The translations under genes and the position numbers were made by a program. From a bacterium (lineage in GTDB: Bacteria; Babelota; Babeliae; Babelales; JABDEC01): a stretch of 37,167 nt of DNA. The DNA is taken from contig CANKEI010000003.1 of NCBI GenBank assembly GCA_947481115.1, forward strand, positions 1-37,167, read 5' to 3'. Under the pieces are notes generated by a model. The model was not told the origin of the DNA. It saw nothing but the letters and a program-made list of their open reading frames with translations, and made no database searches. Position 1 is the stretch's first letter; the number at the start of each line of letters is the position of its first letter. Shown here piece by piece: positions 25,801 through 36,873 of the stretch.

Positions 25801-28800
25801 GTACTTACAGTAGTAAGTTCAGCAAGAGTGGCTAACGGATTAAATAAATAGGCCAGCATCTTCGGCAGGTATGGATAATTTAAGCTACCATAATTTTGAC
25901 CATTAATGTCATTAATTACTTGCGCTAAGTTGGTTTGAAGATTGATTAATTGTGCTGCTGTGAGGCCGGCATAAGGAGCCAAATTTTGCGTGGCGATTGC
26001 AGCGCCATTAACTAATTGAGCGTAGGTATTTTCGATAGCGACCTGGTTGGTAGGATTAAAATTAGCCAATAAATTTGCTAAGTCGGTATTTAAAGTTGCG
26101 CTTACGGGCTTTGTTGCCAGAGCATCAGTAGCGAGCTGTTGGATTGCTGTCATTAATGTAACTGGCTCTGTAGCGGTTGTAAGCGTGAGCATTAAACTAG
26201 CTAAGTCAGTTTGAATTTGTGCCGGAATATTATTTTTAATACTAGCAGTTAAGTTAGTATAAGCTGTTTGTGTCGCAGTTATATTAGCAGTAGTTGCTAA
26301 AGGATTAAACAAATAGCTCAAGCATGTTGGTATATCTGTATTTAAACCGGCAAAGCTTGGTGGTAAGTTAATACTATTAATTAACGCATCTAAGTTTGTT
26401 TCCATATTAGTTAATTGTGCGGCTGTAAGATTTTTATATGGAACTAGATTAGTGCTAGCAACAGCTGCGCTGTCAGCTAAAGATTGATAGGCGCTAGTAA
26501 TAGCATTTTGGTTAGTTGAATTAAAACTAGTCAGTATATTGTTTAAATCAGTATTTAAAGTTGCTGCGATTGGAGTAACTTGAGTGGTATCGATGATTAA
26601 TTGTTTAAGCGCTGAACTTAAAATATTTAATTCGGTGTTAGCGGTTAATTTTGCTAACAAGCTAACCATTAAGCTAGCAGCACTTGATCCATTAATACCG
26701 GCAACTAAACTAGTATAAGCTGTTTGTACGTTAGTGATTTCAGCGGCAGTTGCTAATGGATTAAATAAATAAGTTAAGAAATTTGGAATATCAGTGCTTA
26801 ATTGTGTAAAGCCATTAGTGTTAATATGGTTAATCAGATTACTTAAACTAGTTTCTAAATTAGTTAATTGTATTGGCGTGATTAAGGCTTTGGTGGCTAC
26901 ATTAGTATATGGGGCAATATTAGCAGTAGTTGTAGCAACACTGCTAGTTAAAAGCTGATAATAGTTAGCAATTACGCTAGCATTGGTAGGATTAAAGTTA
27001 ACTAAAAGATTATCAAGATCGGTGTTTAATGTAGTGGCTACCAAAGTAGTTCCTACAGCATCAGTAATTAATTGTTGTATAGCGGTTACTAACGCAGCTG
27101 GTATTTCAGCGCTAGTAACATTTGTGGTCGCAAGTAATGCTGCGATTAGTGCTGTAGTTAAGGTTGGAATGCTAGAATTGTTAGCTTTAATAGCATTTGC
27201 TAGATTGCTATATGCTGTTTCAACTATGGCTAAATTAGCTGGTGTAACTTGGGGGTTAAATAAGTAGGCTAATAAGGTGGGCAGAGTTGTATTTAGATTT
27301 GTAATCGGACTACTATTAATACTGCTAATTAAAGCTGCTAAGCTAGTAGTTAGAGAATTTAATTGCGCGGTTATATATGCCGTCATTTGTTCTGGCCATC
27401 TTTGTCCTTTAGGCACAGTGCTTAGAGCACTAAATAAGCTAATGAATAATTGCTGTTGGATTAACGGTACCGTGCTTTGTGGTACGATAGTTGTGAGCTC
27501 TGTAATAAAATCTGCTAATAATATTGGAGATAAGGCGCCTGTTTGCGGCAGAATAGTAGTCATAGCAGTAAATAGATTTTCCATGGTGGCTTGTTGACCA
27601 CTGGTTGGAATAGTAGTTAAGGCCGTGAACAAATCTCCTAAGGTAATGTTATCGCTGAGTGTGGTTATAGCTTTAAAGACAGCATCTAGGTCATCTTTTT
27701 GGCTAACATTAGGCACTGACTGAATGTCGGTAATTAATGCTTGATAAAGCGGCGCTACAGTATTATCAGCTTTAGTATCAGTTTCACCAAAAGCAAGATG
27801 AATCAAGTTGAGTGTGTCGGCTGCAAGATTGGCAGATTTACTGTTAACGTCAGTCAAGACAGTTTGGTATTGTGCATTAAGATCAACTTTAGCCTGTTGA
27901 AAAGGAATATTCAGAATAGCCGCAATGTCAGTATTTAAAGTGGCGCTATTAGCGGGAGTCTGAATATCATTAATTAAGCTATAATAAGCTTGACAAGGTA
28001 GTGGTCCAGTAAATGTGGTAGCCGGTGCTACTGGTGCAACGCAGGCGGTCGTGGTTGTTTGATAAATATCATTTAATACTGCACTCAATTGCTTGGCAAT
28101 ATAAGAACTAGAATATTTATTCTGGATATCTCCAACCAGAGTATTATAATCGCTTGCAAGATTGCTTTGTTGAAAAGTCTGATTTCCTTGTGGAATATCA
28201 TTGATATATAATTGCATAGCTTGGATTAAAGTTAGCAGATCAACATTAAGCGTAGTAGTTTTAACGGTGATGCTTTGGGAATCAATAATAAGCTGTTGAT
28301 AAGCATTTTGTAGGTTAGTTAACTGTGGACTACTTGTATCGCCAGTGAAAACCATGGCCCATAATGTAGCAAAAGCGGCCGTAAGTTTAGTATTATTTCT
28401 TAGATTATTAATCAGTGCTTGATAATCAGCCATAACTGTAGCGATATTGGCCCCTGTATTGTTTTGAGTAGCAGTTTGTTGTAAAAACGTTCCAAAATCT
28501 GTTTCTGTTTTTGTTCCTTTTGCTGTTTGAATATCTGTATAAAACTGGTACAGTGCTGTGGCTGCATTAGGAGTGGCAGAAGGAAACGTAATGCAATTGA
28601 GAGTGGTTGGGCAATAAATGGAGTTTAATAAGGCTGGAAAATCTGTTTTTTGCAACTGAATACTATCTGCCAAATCAGTTGTTAATTTATTATAGGCTGT
28701 GGAAATAGCTTGATAAGCTGGCAGCGGGGTTGAAGAACAACTAGCGTCAGTAGTGTCAGTGCAAATCTCTGGTTCCTTAGTAGTTGGATTTATCTTCAGC

Positions 28801-31499
28801 ATAGAAATGGCCTTACCCCATGGTGCTGGCAATAGTCTCTCATAATACGTTTTTTGTCCATCCATATCACCGTTTTTAACGGCAGTAAAATAAGCTTGAT
28901 AGTTAGGATTAATATAATTTCCATTAGCATCTTTACCATTTATAATTGGGTCTAGTGGACTACTTTGGTTAGACAAAATTAACATTAATTCTTCTTGTAA
29001 TTCAGCTAAATAAGCCTGGAGAGTAGTTGGCTCAGCACCTTTTAAGGCTTCACCAATAGTTGTAGACGGACCTATTTTAGTGATCGGTTCGCAATTTATT
29101 ACGGTTTTATCATTGCTCCTACAGTTGACTAAATTGCCGTTTTTATCACAGCAAGTGTTCCCGGTATATTTTAATTTATTAACATAATCAGTGGCGGCTT
29201 TGATCGTCAATAAATCACCAATCGCACTAGCATACGTTTGCCCAACGGTTAAATCATGGTTAAATATTTCATTGAAAGCGGTGATAGTTGTATTATATAT
29301 ATTGGCACAAATCAAATTATATAATGCGCCATTGGTAGGATCAGAATTAAAAAGACCTGGGGATCCTTGAGGCTGACAGGTACCAGTAGCGGCGCCAGTA
29401 GGTATGTCACAATAACTGTTTTGGCAGGTATAAGATAAGCCTAACTCTTTTGGGTAGATAACACTACAGTTTTCATTAGTTTTACATTGCAAGACGCATT
29501 GCCCATTTAAACAGATTAGGTCGGATGCATTATATGGCGTAGTCGGGTCAGTTGAAACTGTGCAGTCTGATGTTTGTCCGCAAGCACCGCCAAAGCAAGC
29601 AGGTTGTCCATATAAACCATCTGCAATTATGCAATTGAGACTTTCGGCTGTTCCCGTACAGGCATTGCTAGGTACGGAATAGATACAGGTGTTGATATTT
29701 GTGCCACAGGCTGCGGCATTTTCACAACAAACTGTACCATTGCAACACATAGTTCCATCAGCCGTATTCGTTGTTGTATTTAAGCATGATGCACCAATAC
29801 AGGAACCGACAATTTGGGTAAGGTTAAAATTAGTACCACTTGTAGAGCAGGTGATATAGTCATTGGTGTTGTCAGGGCACGAAATACCCAAGCTTAAATT
29901 ACTTTCAGAGAATAAACAGGTTATCCCTATAGTTACCGGTGGATTAGCGATATTGCCAGAACCTGTAGTCTCACTAGCATTAGATGGATTAATCATGAAA
30001 CCATAAATTGGACCACCATTCGATGTAGCATCGCTTGGTTGGCCAGAACCTTGAACTAAGGCATAGTTATAATCATAGGTGCCAGGCGTAGTTCCGCCAA
30101 TTACAAGACCAGGCCAAGTTGGATTTAAATATAGTTCTGATTCTTCAATAGCATTTAGTAGAGCTTGCGTATTGACACTTTCATCTGGATTAGTTTCGCT
30201 ACAGATCACACTAAATTGATTAAATAAACCATCTTGAGGGTTACTAATAATCTGGCAACTTAGAGTGCCGCTAATATCACAGCAGGCTGGTGGAGTCCCT
30301 CCTGTGACAGCGCATGTGCTTATACTGCCAGCGCAATTAGGCGCAATTTGGACATTCACTTTGATTTCTTGAGTTAATGCATAAATGGTAGGTACATTTG
30401 CAGCTGTAATAAGGGAAACATTATTTGAATTTAAATAGTTAATGCCACCAGTGCCAGCAGGCGGAGGAGCTTCTGTAGCACTAATATATTGATAGTAATC
30501 TGCACTATAGTTAGCATTTTTGATTAAGATGGATGGAATAGCGGTGAATGGTGTAGTATTACTGTTTAATGTATAAGTATCGAGCCCAAGGCCATGACAA
30601 GTATCAGTTTGCATACAATTAAGTACTGGTAATGGGTTATTGGGAGGTATAATCCAATTACCGTTACCATCCTTGTTTTTAGGATAATTTGTTGGAACCA
30701 GTGTGCAAACAGTTGTTTTACCATCTTCCGGCCATAATTGACAGGTTAAGCCACCTGTTAAGCCGCAGTTAGTAGCATCCATAGTACCAAGTGCAGTAGA
30801 GCAATTTGCGCCAGCATTGTTTAGGACGCATACGCCAGAATTTTGATCACATGCCAGATCTGGATTAGGGGTTATTTTATCATTTTGCAAGCAATCTTTG
30901 CTAGTTTGGCAAGCTGCGCCAATATTTGTGGCACAAATGCCTTCCGTACAATATAGATCATAATCTGATTTGCCATACGGCATATTAATGCAATCAGAAT
31001 TGGAAGCACATTTTTGCGCGACAGTCTGATAGGCTTGATTAATAATGCCTGCGGTGGTCGCAGATCCTTGATAAACACTGGTGCCAAGCATGTTAGCTTC
31101 AGCCAAAGCAATTTGGTCAAGTGTCCAGTTAATGGCACTCATAAAGCTAGTCGCTTTATCAACCACAAGTTGAAAATTAGTGCCATAGTTAGTGAGCGCA
31201 TCTACTATTTTATTATTTAATAAATCTGAAACGGATATCTGATCAAATGCTTCAAAAGCATCTACGTCAGTTTCATATTGTGGTAAACCGCAGCTTTGTT
31301 GGCAATTTACTATAGAGGCATTATCTTTATGGGCACATTGACAATAGGTGTTTTTACAATAGTTAATATCAAATGCGCCGCCAACAGGGCAGGAAGGGGG
31401 TGTTTGAGCAAATAGCTCTACAGGTACACCAGTTAATACTAGTGCTATGGTCAGTAAGCGACAAAGCTTTTTACTAATGGTTCGTATAAACTTATTCAT
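22875..31499 (-). CDS. Giant exported repeat protein, Cys-rich N-terminus, single TM near C-terminus
   Basis: 2,874 aa. A signal peptide (LLTIALVLTGVPVELFAQ, cleavage about residue 31) leads into a Cys-rich region to about residue 800. There, clusters such as CASNSDC, CTEGIC, CQTSKDC, CCNGTVCCENAAAC and CLNGQCVLQCKTNENC suggest many small disulphide-bonded modules. Cysteines then become rare. Residues ~800-1400 and ~2100-2500 hold short degenerate helical units (YxxLixDI...LNTDLxxLL). Residues ~1400-2150 hold about five longer units of ~155-170 aa marked by YLFNPLAT, TLNTDL and NFNPTN. A last Cys pair lies near 2640. One transmembrane helix (AMGLFILQILLGAGFATY, about 2705-2725) is followed by a ~150-residue Lys/Ala/Glu-rich tail. 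No known family is recognised; a surface or periplasmic fibre is inferred. The stop codon falls in a family 1 repeat. Confidence 0.85.
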   Translation of the reverse strand: MNKFIRTISKKLCRLLTIALVLTGVPVELFAQTPPSCPVGGAFDINYCKNTYCQCAHKDNASIVNCQQSCGLPQYETDVDAFEAFDQISVSDLLNNKIVDALTNYGTNFQLVVDKATSFMSAINWTLDQIALAEANMLGTSVYQGSATTAGIINQAYQTVAQKCASNSDCINMPYGKSDYDLYCTEGICATNIGAACQTSKDCLQNDKITPNPDLACDQNSGVCVLNNAGANCSTALGTMDATNCGLTGGLTCQLWPEDGKTTVCTLVPTNYPKNKDGNGNWIIPPNNPLPVLNCMQTDTCHGLGLDTYTLNSNTTPFTAIPSILIKNANYSADYYQYISATEAPPPAGTGGINYLNSNNVSLITAANVPTIYALTQEIKVNVQIAPNCAGSISTCAVTGGTPPACCDISGTLSCQIISNPQDGLFNQFSVICSETNPDESVNTQALLNAIEESELYLNPTWPGLVIGGTTPGTYDYNYALVQGSGQPSDATSNGGPIYGFMINPSNASETTGSGNIANPPVTIGITCLFSESNLSLGISCPDNTNDYITCSTSGTNFNLTQIVGSCIGASCLNTTTNTADGTMCCNGTVCCENAAACGTNINTCIYSVPSNACTGTAESLNCIIADGLYGQPACFGGACGQTSDCTVSTDPTTPYNASDLICLNGQCVLQCKTNENCSVIYPKELGLSYTCQNSYCDIPTGAATGTCQPQGSPGLFNSDPTNGALYNLICANIYNTTITAFNEIFNHDLTVGQTYASAIGDLLTIKAATDYVNKLKYTGNTCCDKNGNLVNCRSNDKTVINCEPITKIGPSTTIGEALKGAEPTTLQAYLAELQEELMLILSNQSSPLDPIINGKDANGNYINPNYQAYFTAVKNGDMDGQKTYYERLLPAPWGKAISMLKINPTTKEPEICTDTTDASCSSTPLPAYQAISTAYNKLTTDLADSIQLQKTDFPALLNSIYCPTTLNCITFPSATPNAATALYQFYTDIQTAKGTKTETDFGTFLQQTATQNNTGANIATVMADYQALINNLRNNTKLTAAFATLWAMVFTGDTSSPQLTNLQNAYQQLIIDSQSITVKTTTLNVDLLTLIQAMQLYINDIPQGNQTFQQSNLASDYNTLVGDIQNKYSSSYIAKQLSAVLNDIYQTTTTACVAPVAPATTFTGPLPCQAYYSLINDIQTPANSATLNTDIAAILNIPFQQAKVDLNAQYQTVLTDVNSKSANLAADTLNLIHLAFGETDTKADNTVAPLYQALITDIQSVPNVSQKDDLDAVFKAITTLSDNITLGDLFTALTTIPTSGQQATMENLFTAMTTILPQTGALSPILLADFITELTTIVPQSTVPLIQQQLFISLFSALSTVPKGQRWPEQMTAYITAQLNSLTTSLAALISSINSSPITNLNTTLPTLLAYLFNPQVTPANLAIVETAYSNLANAIKANNSSIPTLTTALIAALLATTNVTSAEIPAALVTAIQQLITDAVGTTLVATTLNTDLDNLLVNFNPTNASVIANYYQLLTSSVATTTANIAPYTNVATKALITPIQLTNLETSLSNLINHINTNGFTQLSTDIPNFLTYLFNPLATAAEITNVQTAYTSLVAGINGSSAASLMVSLLAKLTANTELNILSSALKQLIIDTTQVTPIAATLNTDLNNILTSFNSTNQNAITSAYQSLADSAAVASTNLVPYKNLTAAQLTNMETNLDALINSINLPPSFAGLNTDIPTCLSYLFNPLATTANITATQTAYTNLTASIKNNIPAQIQTDLASLMLTLTTATEPVTLMTAIQQLATDALATKPVSATLNTDLANLLANFNPTNQVAIENTYAQLVNGAAIATQNLAPYAGLTAAQLINLQTNLAQVINDINGQNYGSLNYPYLPKMLAYLFNPLATLAELTTVSTAYGKLVAGINTSGETPTEIAALAATLMGSLTTNHQLTLDLTNAIIQLAKDALATKPVSATLNTDLVNILNNFNPTNQIKIATIYQQTLESAAIATANLALYYNNPNAANNKIPGTPSDRQLAMVENKIENVIYAVQTNNLINLNKYLPVMLTYLFNPIPNNSALDNIELAYTTLITGITIPATTTFINKLTTVTQTGTMISAIQQLITDAQSANPGSAALYADLLNLFTNFNPSEDIATPYNKMVTDINAYTATAKALNTDLLNLFTYLAHLALAASADQIKTDFNQLVSDLGQTAQTGDMNRLMTDIFGATQPAQLATALQTLILDVLSEQTSTQLNTDLNALLSVDITQAIQNITTAYTAVAAAAANPANTTAAALTKLLTDIYGNATVSAELSAAYNTIIEDIASGATSAILFADLSKLLQQLTPTAVTNHLAINTEALAVVADLDMAIGTTLTNDTKALLDATFPSTMTDLNTELLQLITDINLDLGASGTTTLNADMLALLSEMAVQNGNPSPTDMPKFYNAVVSDINTGASAAATLTTDLTTLLASLYNTNDNGIIQGALFSAFQNMITALQDSSSAAMTNQNSSMPLLLYAINNFPITELPLILIEMINGKAETASPASYLSGATGGNGVPILGTQVSFNFPNPMPSPLIVGPWSMYDVDLAKELSVAYANNTLLANTESPSQTTFKDLPGQYSGIHFPQIAIDYTEYKTAVLSGSINQTTPSPIVSNWCAGSVVQTKDAAGNITSNWQCDTPYSVPAMDAYFALLADYQIYSTVQGYFQTATPPQPPPGTGSWSQDITEYAMGLFILQILLGAGFATYKYFKEKAADKKKVAEAKEKAEGNESANRSGTAEAISTDKGTRAGQKVEAGTRAKEVEGGPTATDRAAGSKANAVENLVDEIRLGRIKGITYGQKVNEMTDELKTKLSSAMVEASGREVTAEEAMAQIAKAFEGKVDSAIEDILRDIKF
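25000..27300 (-). repeat. Five tandem coding repeats (about 458-510 bp) in the giant gene
   Basis: The YLFNP block recurs at about 27250, 26770, 26310, 25848 and 25338, spacing 458-510 bp. Each is followed by TLNTDL...NFNPTN...YxxL...AxxNLxPY. The 41 bp at 25612-25652 and 26086-26126 are identical, showing that at least two units were copied or converted recently. Confidence 0.85.
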
Positions 31500-31728
31500 A
31501 AATATCTGTCCCCAAAATCTTTTGGTTTCCCCAAAAAATTAATTTAATATTTTTGATATTAACAATTAATTTAATTCTTAATAATTACACTTAGGTTAAG
31601 AATAATTAAACTAGTGATTGAGATACAAGAGTATGGGGATAATTATTGGATTAACTGTTATGTTAGGGCCTAAACTTGAAAAATTTAGTTTAAGTTGTGT
31701 GGACGATTTATGTGTTTATAGATTATTT
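31500..31728. promoter_or_regulatory. AT-rich upstream region of the giant gene, with a 14-bp palindrome
   Basis: CCAAAATCTTTTGG (31512-31525) lies 12 bp before the ATG and could be an operator or a leader hairpin. GGGGACAG, a poor ribosome site, abuts it. The rest is very AT-rich, and -35/-10 boxes cannot be assigned firmly. The ORF at 31618-31806 ends in a repeat and is not supported. Confidence 0.3.
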
Positions 31729-31823
31729 ATGGTTCGATATGCCCTAATGGGCTACTCGCCACGAACGTGCCCAGCGACTGTACCCGTCATATCTTTTTGG
31801 ATATGACGGGTGTATCGAACCAT
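31729..31823. repeat. Family 2 palindromic element, complete copy (95 bp)
   Basis: ATGGTTCGATA at 31729-31739 is matched by TATCGAACCAT at 31813-31823. Inside, CCCGTCATATC (31783-31793) pairs with GATATGACGGG (31800-31810). The middle carries GGGCTACTCGCCACGAACG, shared with the fragments at 11747 and in atpD. It sits between the convergent-side end of lon and the giant gene's promoter and may also end lon transcripts. Confidence 0.85.
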
Positions 31824-31843
31824 ATCAACTAGTTTCATTTCTA

Positions 31844-34183
31844 TTAAGCTGCGCTGACTAAGACATGATCTAAGACTTCGTTAGCAGTGTGTACCCAGAT
31901 CAGTTCTAGGTCGCCCACAATATCTTTAAGCTTAGATAGTTCATTTTGATTCTTAAATGGTAAAATTACGGACTTTAAGCCGTTACGCCTAGCAGCTAGT
32001 ACTTTTTCTTTCACGCCGCCGATCGGCATCACTTCGCCTTGCAAATTTAGTTCGCCAGTCATAGCATAACTAGCTTTAATCGGACGTTTGGTGAAGGCTG
32101 ATAAAATGGCTGACAAGATGGTAATTCCCGCTGAAGGGCCATCTTTAGGCACTGCACCAGCTGGTACGTGAATATGTAGATCGGTAGTATCGAACAATTC
32201 ATGCGCGATCTTAAATTCAGCAGCATGGGCCCGCGCGTAGCTTAAAGCAGCCTGCGCAGATTCTTTCATGACGTCGCCTAATTGACCAGTTAAAGTTAAC
32301 TTACCTTTGCCTGGCATTAAGACCGCTTCGATTTTAATTATATCGCCGCCATAACTGGTCCAAGCTAGCCCATTACAGATCCCAATCGAGTTCTCACGAC
32401 TAAGTGTATCTTCGATAAAGATCTTGGGCCCCAGGAATTCCATAATATTAGCACAGGTAAATTCTGGAATCGTAGTTTGTTCTACAAATTGTCTAGTTGC
32501 TTTAGAACACAGTTTCTTGATGGTACGCTCGAGTTGTCGTACACCAGCTTCACGGGTATAAGAACTGATAATATCAGCTAGTAATAGATCTGAAAGTGGG
32601 ACATGGTGATGCTCTAAGCCCGCTTCTTTTAGTGCACGAGGTACAATATAGTTACGGGCAATCTGGAGTTTTTCTTCTTGGGTGTAGCCCGAGACATGAA
32701 TGATTTCCATGCGATCGCGTAATGGTTCAGAGATCGTATCTAAGCTATTAGCCGTAGCAATGAAAATCGCTTTCGAGAGATCAAATGGGACGCCTAAATA
32801 ATTATCGTAGAAAGTTTTGTTTTGATGTGGATCTAGCACTTCTAGCATGGCCGCTGATGGGTCACCTCTAAAGTCTGTGCCGATCTTGTCGATTTCATCG
32901 ATAATAATTACCGGATTATTACTTTTAGCTTTACGGATGCCCTGAATGAATCGGCCTGGCATCGCGCCCACATAAGTCCGTCGATGGCCACGAATTTCAG
33001 CTTCATCACGGATGCCACCAAGTGATATGCGTACGTAATTACGGTCTAAACACTTAGCGATCGATTTGCCTAATGAAGTCTTACCAGTACCTGGCGGTCC
33101 GGCAAAACATAAAATTGGTGCCGCGGAATCTTGTTTGAGATTACAGACTGAGATAAAATCTAAAATTCTTTCTTTGACTTCTTCGAGACCATAGTGATCT
33201 TCATCTAAGATCTTGCGCGCATGTTTTAAATCTAAAATATCAGTCGTAGCTTCGGTCCATGGTAAAGAAAAAATCCAGTCCAGATAGTTACGTGTGACGG
33301 TAGCCTCCATGGAATCGGGGGCAGTTTTTTCTAAACGATTTAATTGACGATTAATCTCTTCACGAACTTCAACAGAAACTGGCAAGGTAGCTAATTTATC
33401 ACGCATGATTTCTAGATCATCACAATCATCTTCGCCGAGCTCTTTCTTGATCGCTTTAAGTTGTTCCCGTAAATAATATTCTTTTTGCGATTGGTTCATG
33501 GCTTCGCGGGCATTATTGCGAATTTGCTCTTGCACTTCTGAAACTTGTACTTCACCTTGTAATAACTTATAAATGGTTTTTAAAAATAGACAGGTGTCAT
33601 TAATTTCTAATAATTCTTGCAGTTTTTCTACTTTAAGATTTAAGTGTGACAAAATAAAATCAGCTATTTTATCTGGATCTTCCATCTTAGAAATAATTAT
33701 ATGAAAGTCGGGACTGAAACTATAACCATTCGCATTGATGCGTTCACTAAAAGCTTTAATATCTTTAATGCAGTCGGCAATGGCAGATTTATTATCATTA
33801 ATGGGTGTGATCTTACTAATTTTAGCAACTAAAAAGCTGTCGTCAGCTTGTAATTTATCGACCGTAGCTTTGCAGATACCCTGAACTAAAATTTTGATGC
33901 CCCCATTTGGTAACTTTACTACCCGCATAATTGTAGAAACGGTACCCGTACTATATAGATCTTTGGTACCAATCGCCTCCTGTTCTTCGGATTTCATCCG
34001 TGTGCCTAATAATAAAACCAGCTTCGAGCCATTTAAAGCTTGCTCAATGCCATTAATGATTTTTTCATCGACCACTAGTAGTGGTACGATCATATGCGGG
34101 AAAACAATCGTGTCCATGGTAGGCACAACGGGTATGATTTCCGGTATTGAAGATAAAGAATCTCTGTCATTGCTTGTATCCAC
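31844..34183 (-). CDS. lon: ATP-dependent protease La (Lon)
   Basis: 779 aa, the normal length. Degrades misfolded and regulatory proteins in the cytoplasm. The N-terminal LON domain (IPVVPTMDTIVFPHMIVPLL) is followed by a coiled-coil region, the AAA+ module with Walker A GPPGTGKT (about residue 359) and Walker B VIIIDEIDKIG, and the C-terminal protease. The catalytic serine lies in PKDGPSAG (Ser684) and the lysine in GGVKEKVLAA (Lys727), 43 residues apart as in E. coli Lon. The start is GTG 34183, preceded by a strong AGGGGGG ribosome site. It is transcribed away from orn; the shared 128-bp gap has an inverted repeat. Confidence 0.98.
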   Translation of the reverse strand: MDTSNDRDSLSSIPEIIPVVPTMDTIVFPHMIVPLLVVDEKIINGIEQALNGSKLVLLLGTRMKSEEQEAIGTKDLYSTGTVSTIMRVVKLPNGGIKILVQGICKATVDKLQADDSFLVAKISKITPINDNKSAIADCIKDIKAFSERINANGYSFSPDFHIIISKMEDPDKIADFILSHLNLKVEKLQELLEINDTCLFLKTIYKLLQGEVQVSEVQEQIRNNAREAMNQSQKEYYLREQLKAIKKELGEDDCDDLEIMRDKLATLPVSVEVREEINRQLNRLEKTAPDSMEATVTRNYLDWIFSLPWTEATTDILDLKHARKILDEDHYGLEEVKERILDFISVCNLKQDSAAPILCFAGPPGTGKTSLGKSIAKCLDRNYVRISLGGIRDEAEIRGHRRTYVGAMPGRFIQGIRKAKSNNPVIIIDEIDKIGTDFRGDPSAAMLEVLDPHQNKTFYDNYLGVPFDLSKAIFIATANSLDTISEPLRDRMEIIHVSGYTQEEKLQIARNYIVPRALKEAGLEHHHVPLSDLLLADIISSYTREAGVRQLERTIKKLCSKATRQFVEQTTIPEFTCANIMEFLGPKIFIEDTLSRENSIGICNGLAWTSYGGDIIKIEAVLMPGKGKLTLTGQLGDVMKESAQAALSYARAHAAEFKIAHELFDTTDLHIHVPAGAVPKDGPSAGITILSAILSAFTKRPIKASYAMTGELNLQGEVMPIGGVKEKVLAARRNGLKSVILPFKNQNELSKLKDIVGDLELIWVHTANEVLDHVLVSAA

Positions 34184-34217
34184 AATGCCCCCCTATGTTT
34201 TGGCGATTGACAATACT

Positions 34218-34237
34218 CCAGCAGTTTAGAATGCTGG
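34218..34237. promoter_or_regulatory. Inverted repeat in the lon/orn divergent promoter region
   Basis: CCAGCA-N8-TGCTGG, with TTGACA at 34208 just upstream and TAGAAT inside the loop (14-bp spacing, short). It is a candidate operator serving lon, orn or both. It is not the CIRCE sequence. Confidence 0.35.
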
Positions 34238-34311
34238 TTATCTAAAAAACAATATTTTGGTATTCTGAGTAGTCGAAACTCAGTTGGGCTAGTTAACTTT
34301 GTGAGTAATTT

Positions 34312-36413
<2,102 letters not shown>

Positions 36414-36444
36414 AATAGAGTTATAAAAAAACAAAGTCCTAATT

Positions 36445-36517
36445 TCCCGCTCCAGGCGTCGCCAGAGGCTATGCCGGACACGGTCGTCCCGAGCGAAGTC
36501 GAGGGATGCTGCGGGTA
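36445..36517 (-). repeat. Family 1 right-half copy E joined to a TCCCGAGCG fragment
   Basis: CGCTCCAGGCGTCGCCAGAG to CGGTCGTCCC is the family 1 right half without its terminal repeat. It then switches to CCCGAGCGAAGTCGAGGGA, the other repeat type. It lies between atpD and atpC. Confidence 0.8.
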
Positions 36518-36560
36518 TGATTTCGAGAACAAACTATATATTGTGAAAGAAATTATATCT

Positions 36561-36806
36561 ATGAAACTACAGTTAATTTCGCTGGATCAACCAGTGTATG
36601 AATATGAAATTAGTTGGCTAGAATTAGATACAACTACCGGTAATTATGTAATTCAGCCGGGTCATGCACCCATGATTTTAATTTTAACACCAGACTCTAA
36701 AGTAACTTGTTGTTTAGTTAGAAACGGCGAACAAAAATTGTTTATAATTCGAGATGGGATAGTGCATATTAAACGAGATGGTATAATCTTGAGTTACAAT
36801 AGTTAA
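36561..36806 (+). CDS. atpC: F1 ATP synthase epsilon subunit, short form
   Basis: 81 aa from ATG 36561; the track's 36471 start reads through the repeat. It matches the N-terminal beta-sandwich of epsilon: an opening LQLISLDQPVYEYEI and the PGHAPMI block. The C-terminal two-helix regulatory domain (normally another ~45-50 residues) is absent, as in some lineages, so inhibition of ATP hydrolysis by extended epsilon would not be expected. Its position after atpD supports the call despite weak sequence conservation. Confidence 0.85.
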   Translation: MKLQLISLDQPVYEYEISWLELDTTTGNYVIQPGHAPMILILTPDSKVTCCLVRNGEQKLFIIRDGIVHIKRDGIILSYNS

Positions 36807-36873
36807 ATTAAATAATATTAGACACAATCCTAAAAGCAGCAATCAAGGGGCTAATATTAGAAGAAGCAGTCAC

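Noticed and set aside
25000-27300. Possible CRISPR or non-coding satellite
   Set aside because: The units are long, in frame and protein-coding, with no short identical repeats separated by unique spacers.
23342-27938. Several 60-106-aa + ORFs inside the giant gene
   Set aside because: Antisense shadows of the low-complexity Ala/Thr/Leu-rich repeats; codon pattern belongs to the minus strand.
34190-34240. CIRCE-type heat-shock operator for lon
   Set aside because: The inverted repeat CCAGCA-N8-TGCTGG does not match TTAGCACTC-N9-GAGTGCTAA.
36471-36560. N-terminal extension of AtpC
   Set aside because: Begins inside a repeat; epsilon homology starts at ATG 36561.
36850-36865. GCTAATATTAGA match to the outer end of copy A
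   Set aside because: Twelve AT-rich bases that do not continue into the element; probably chance.
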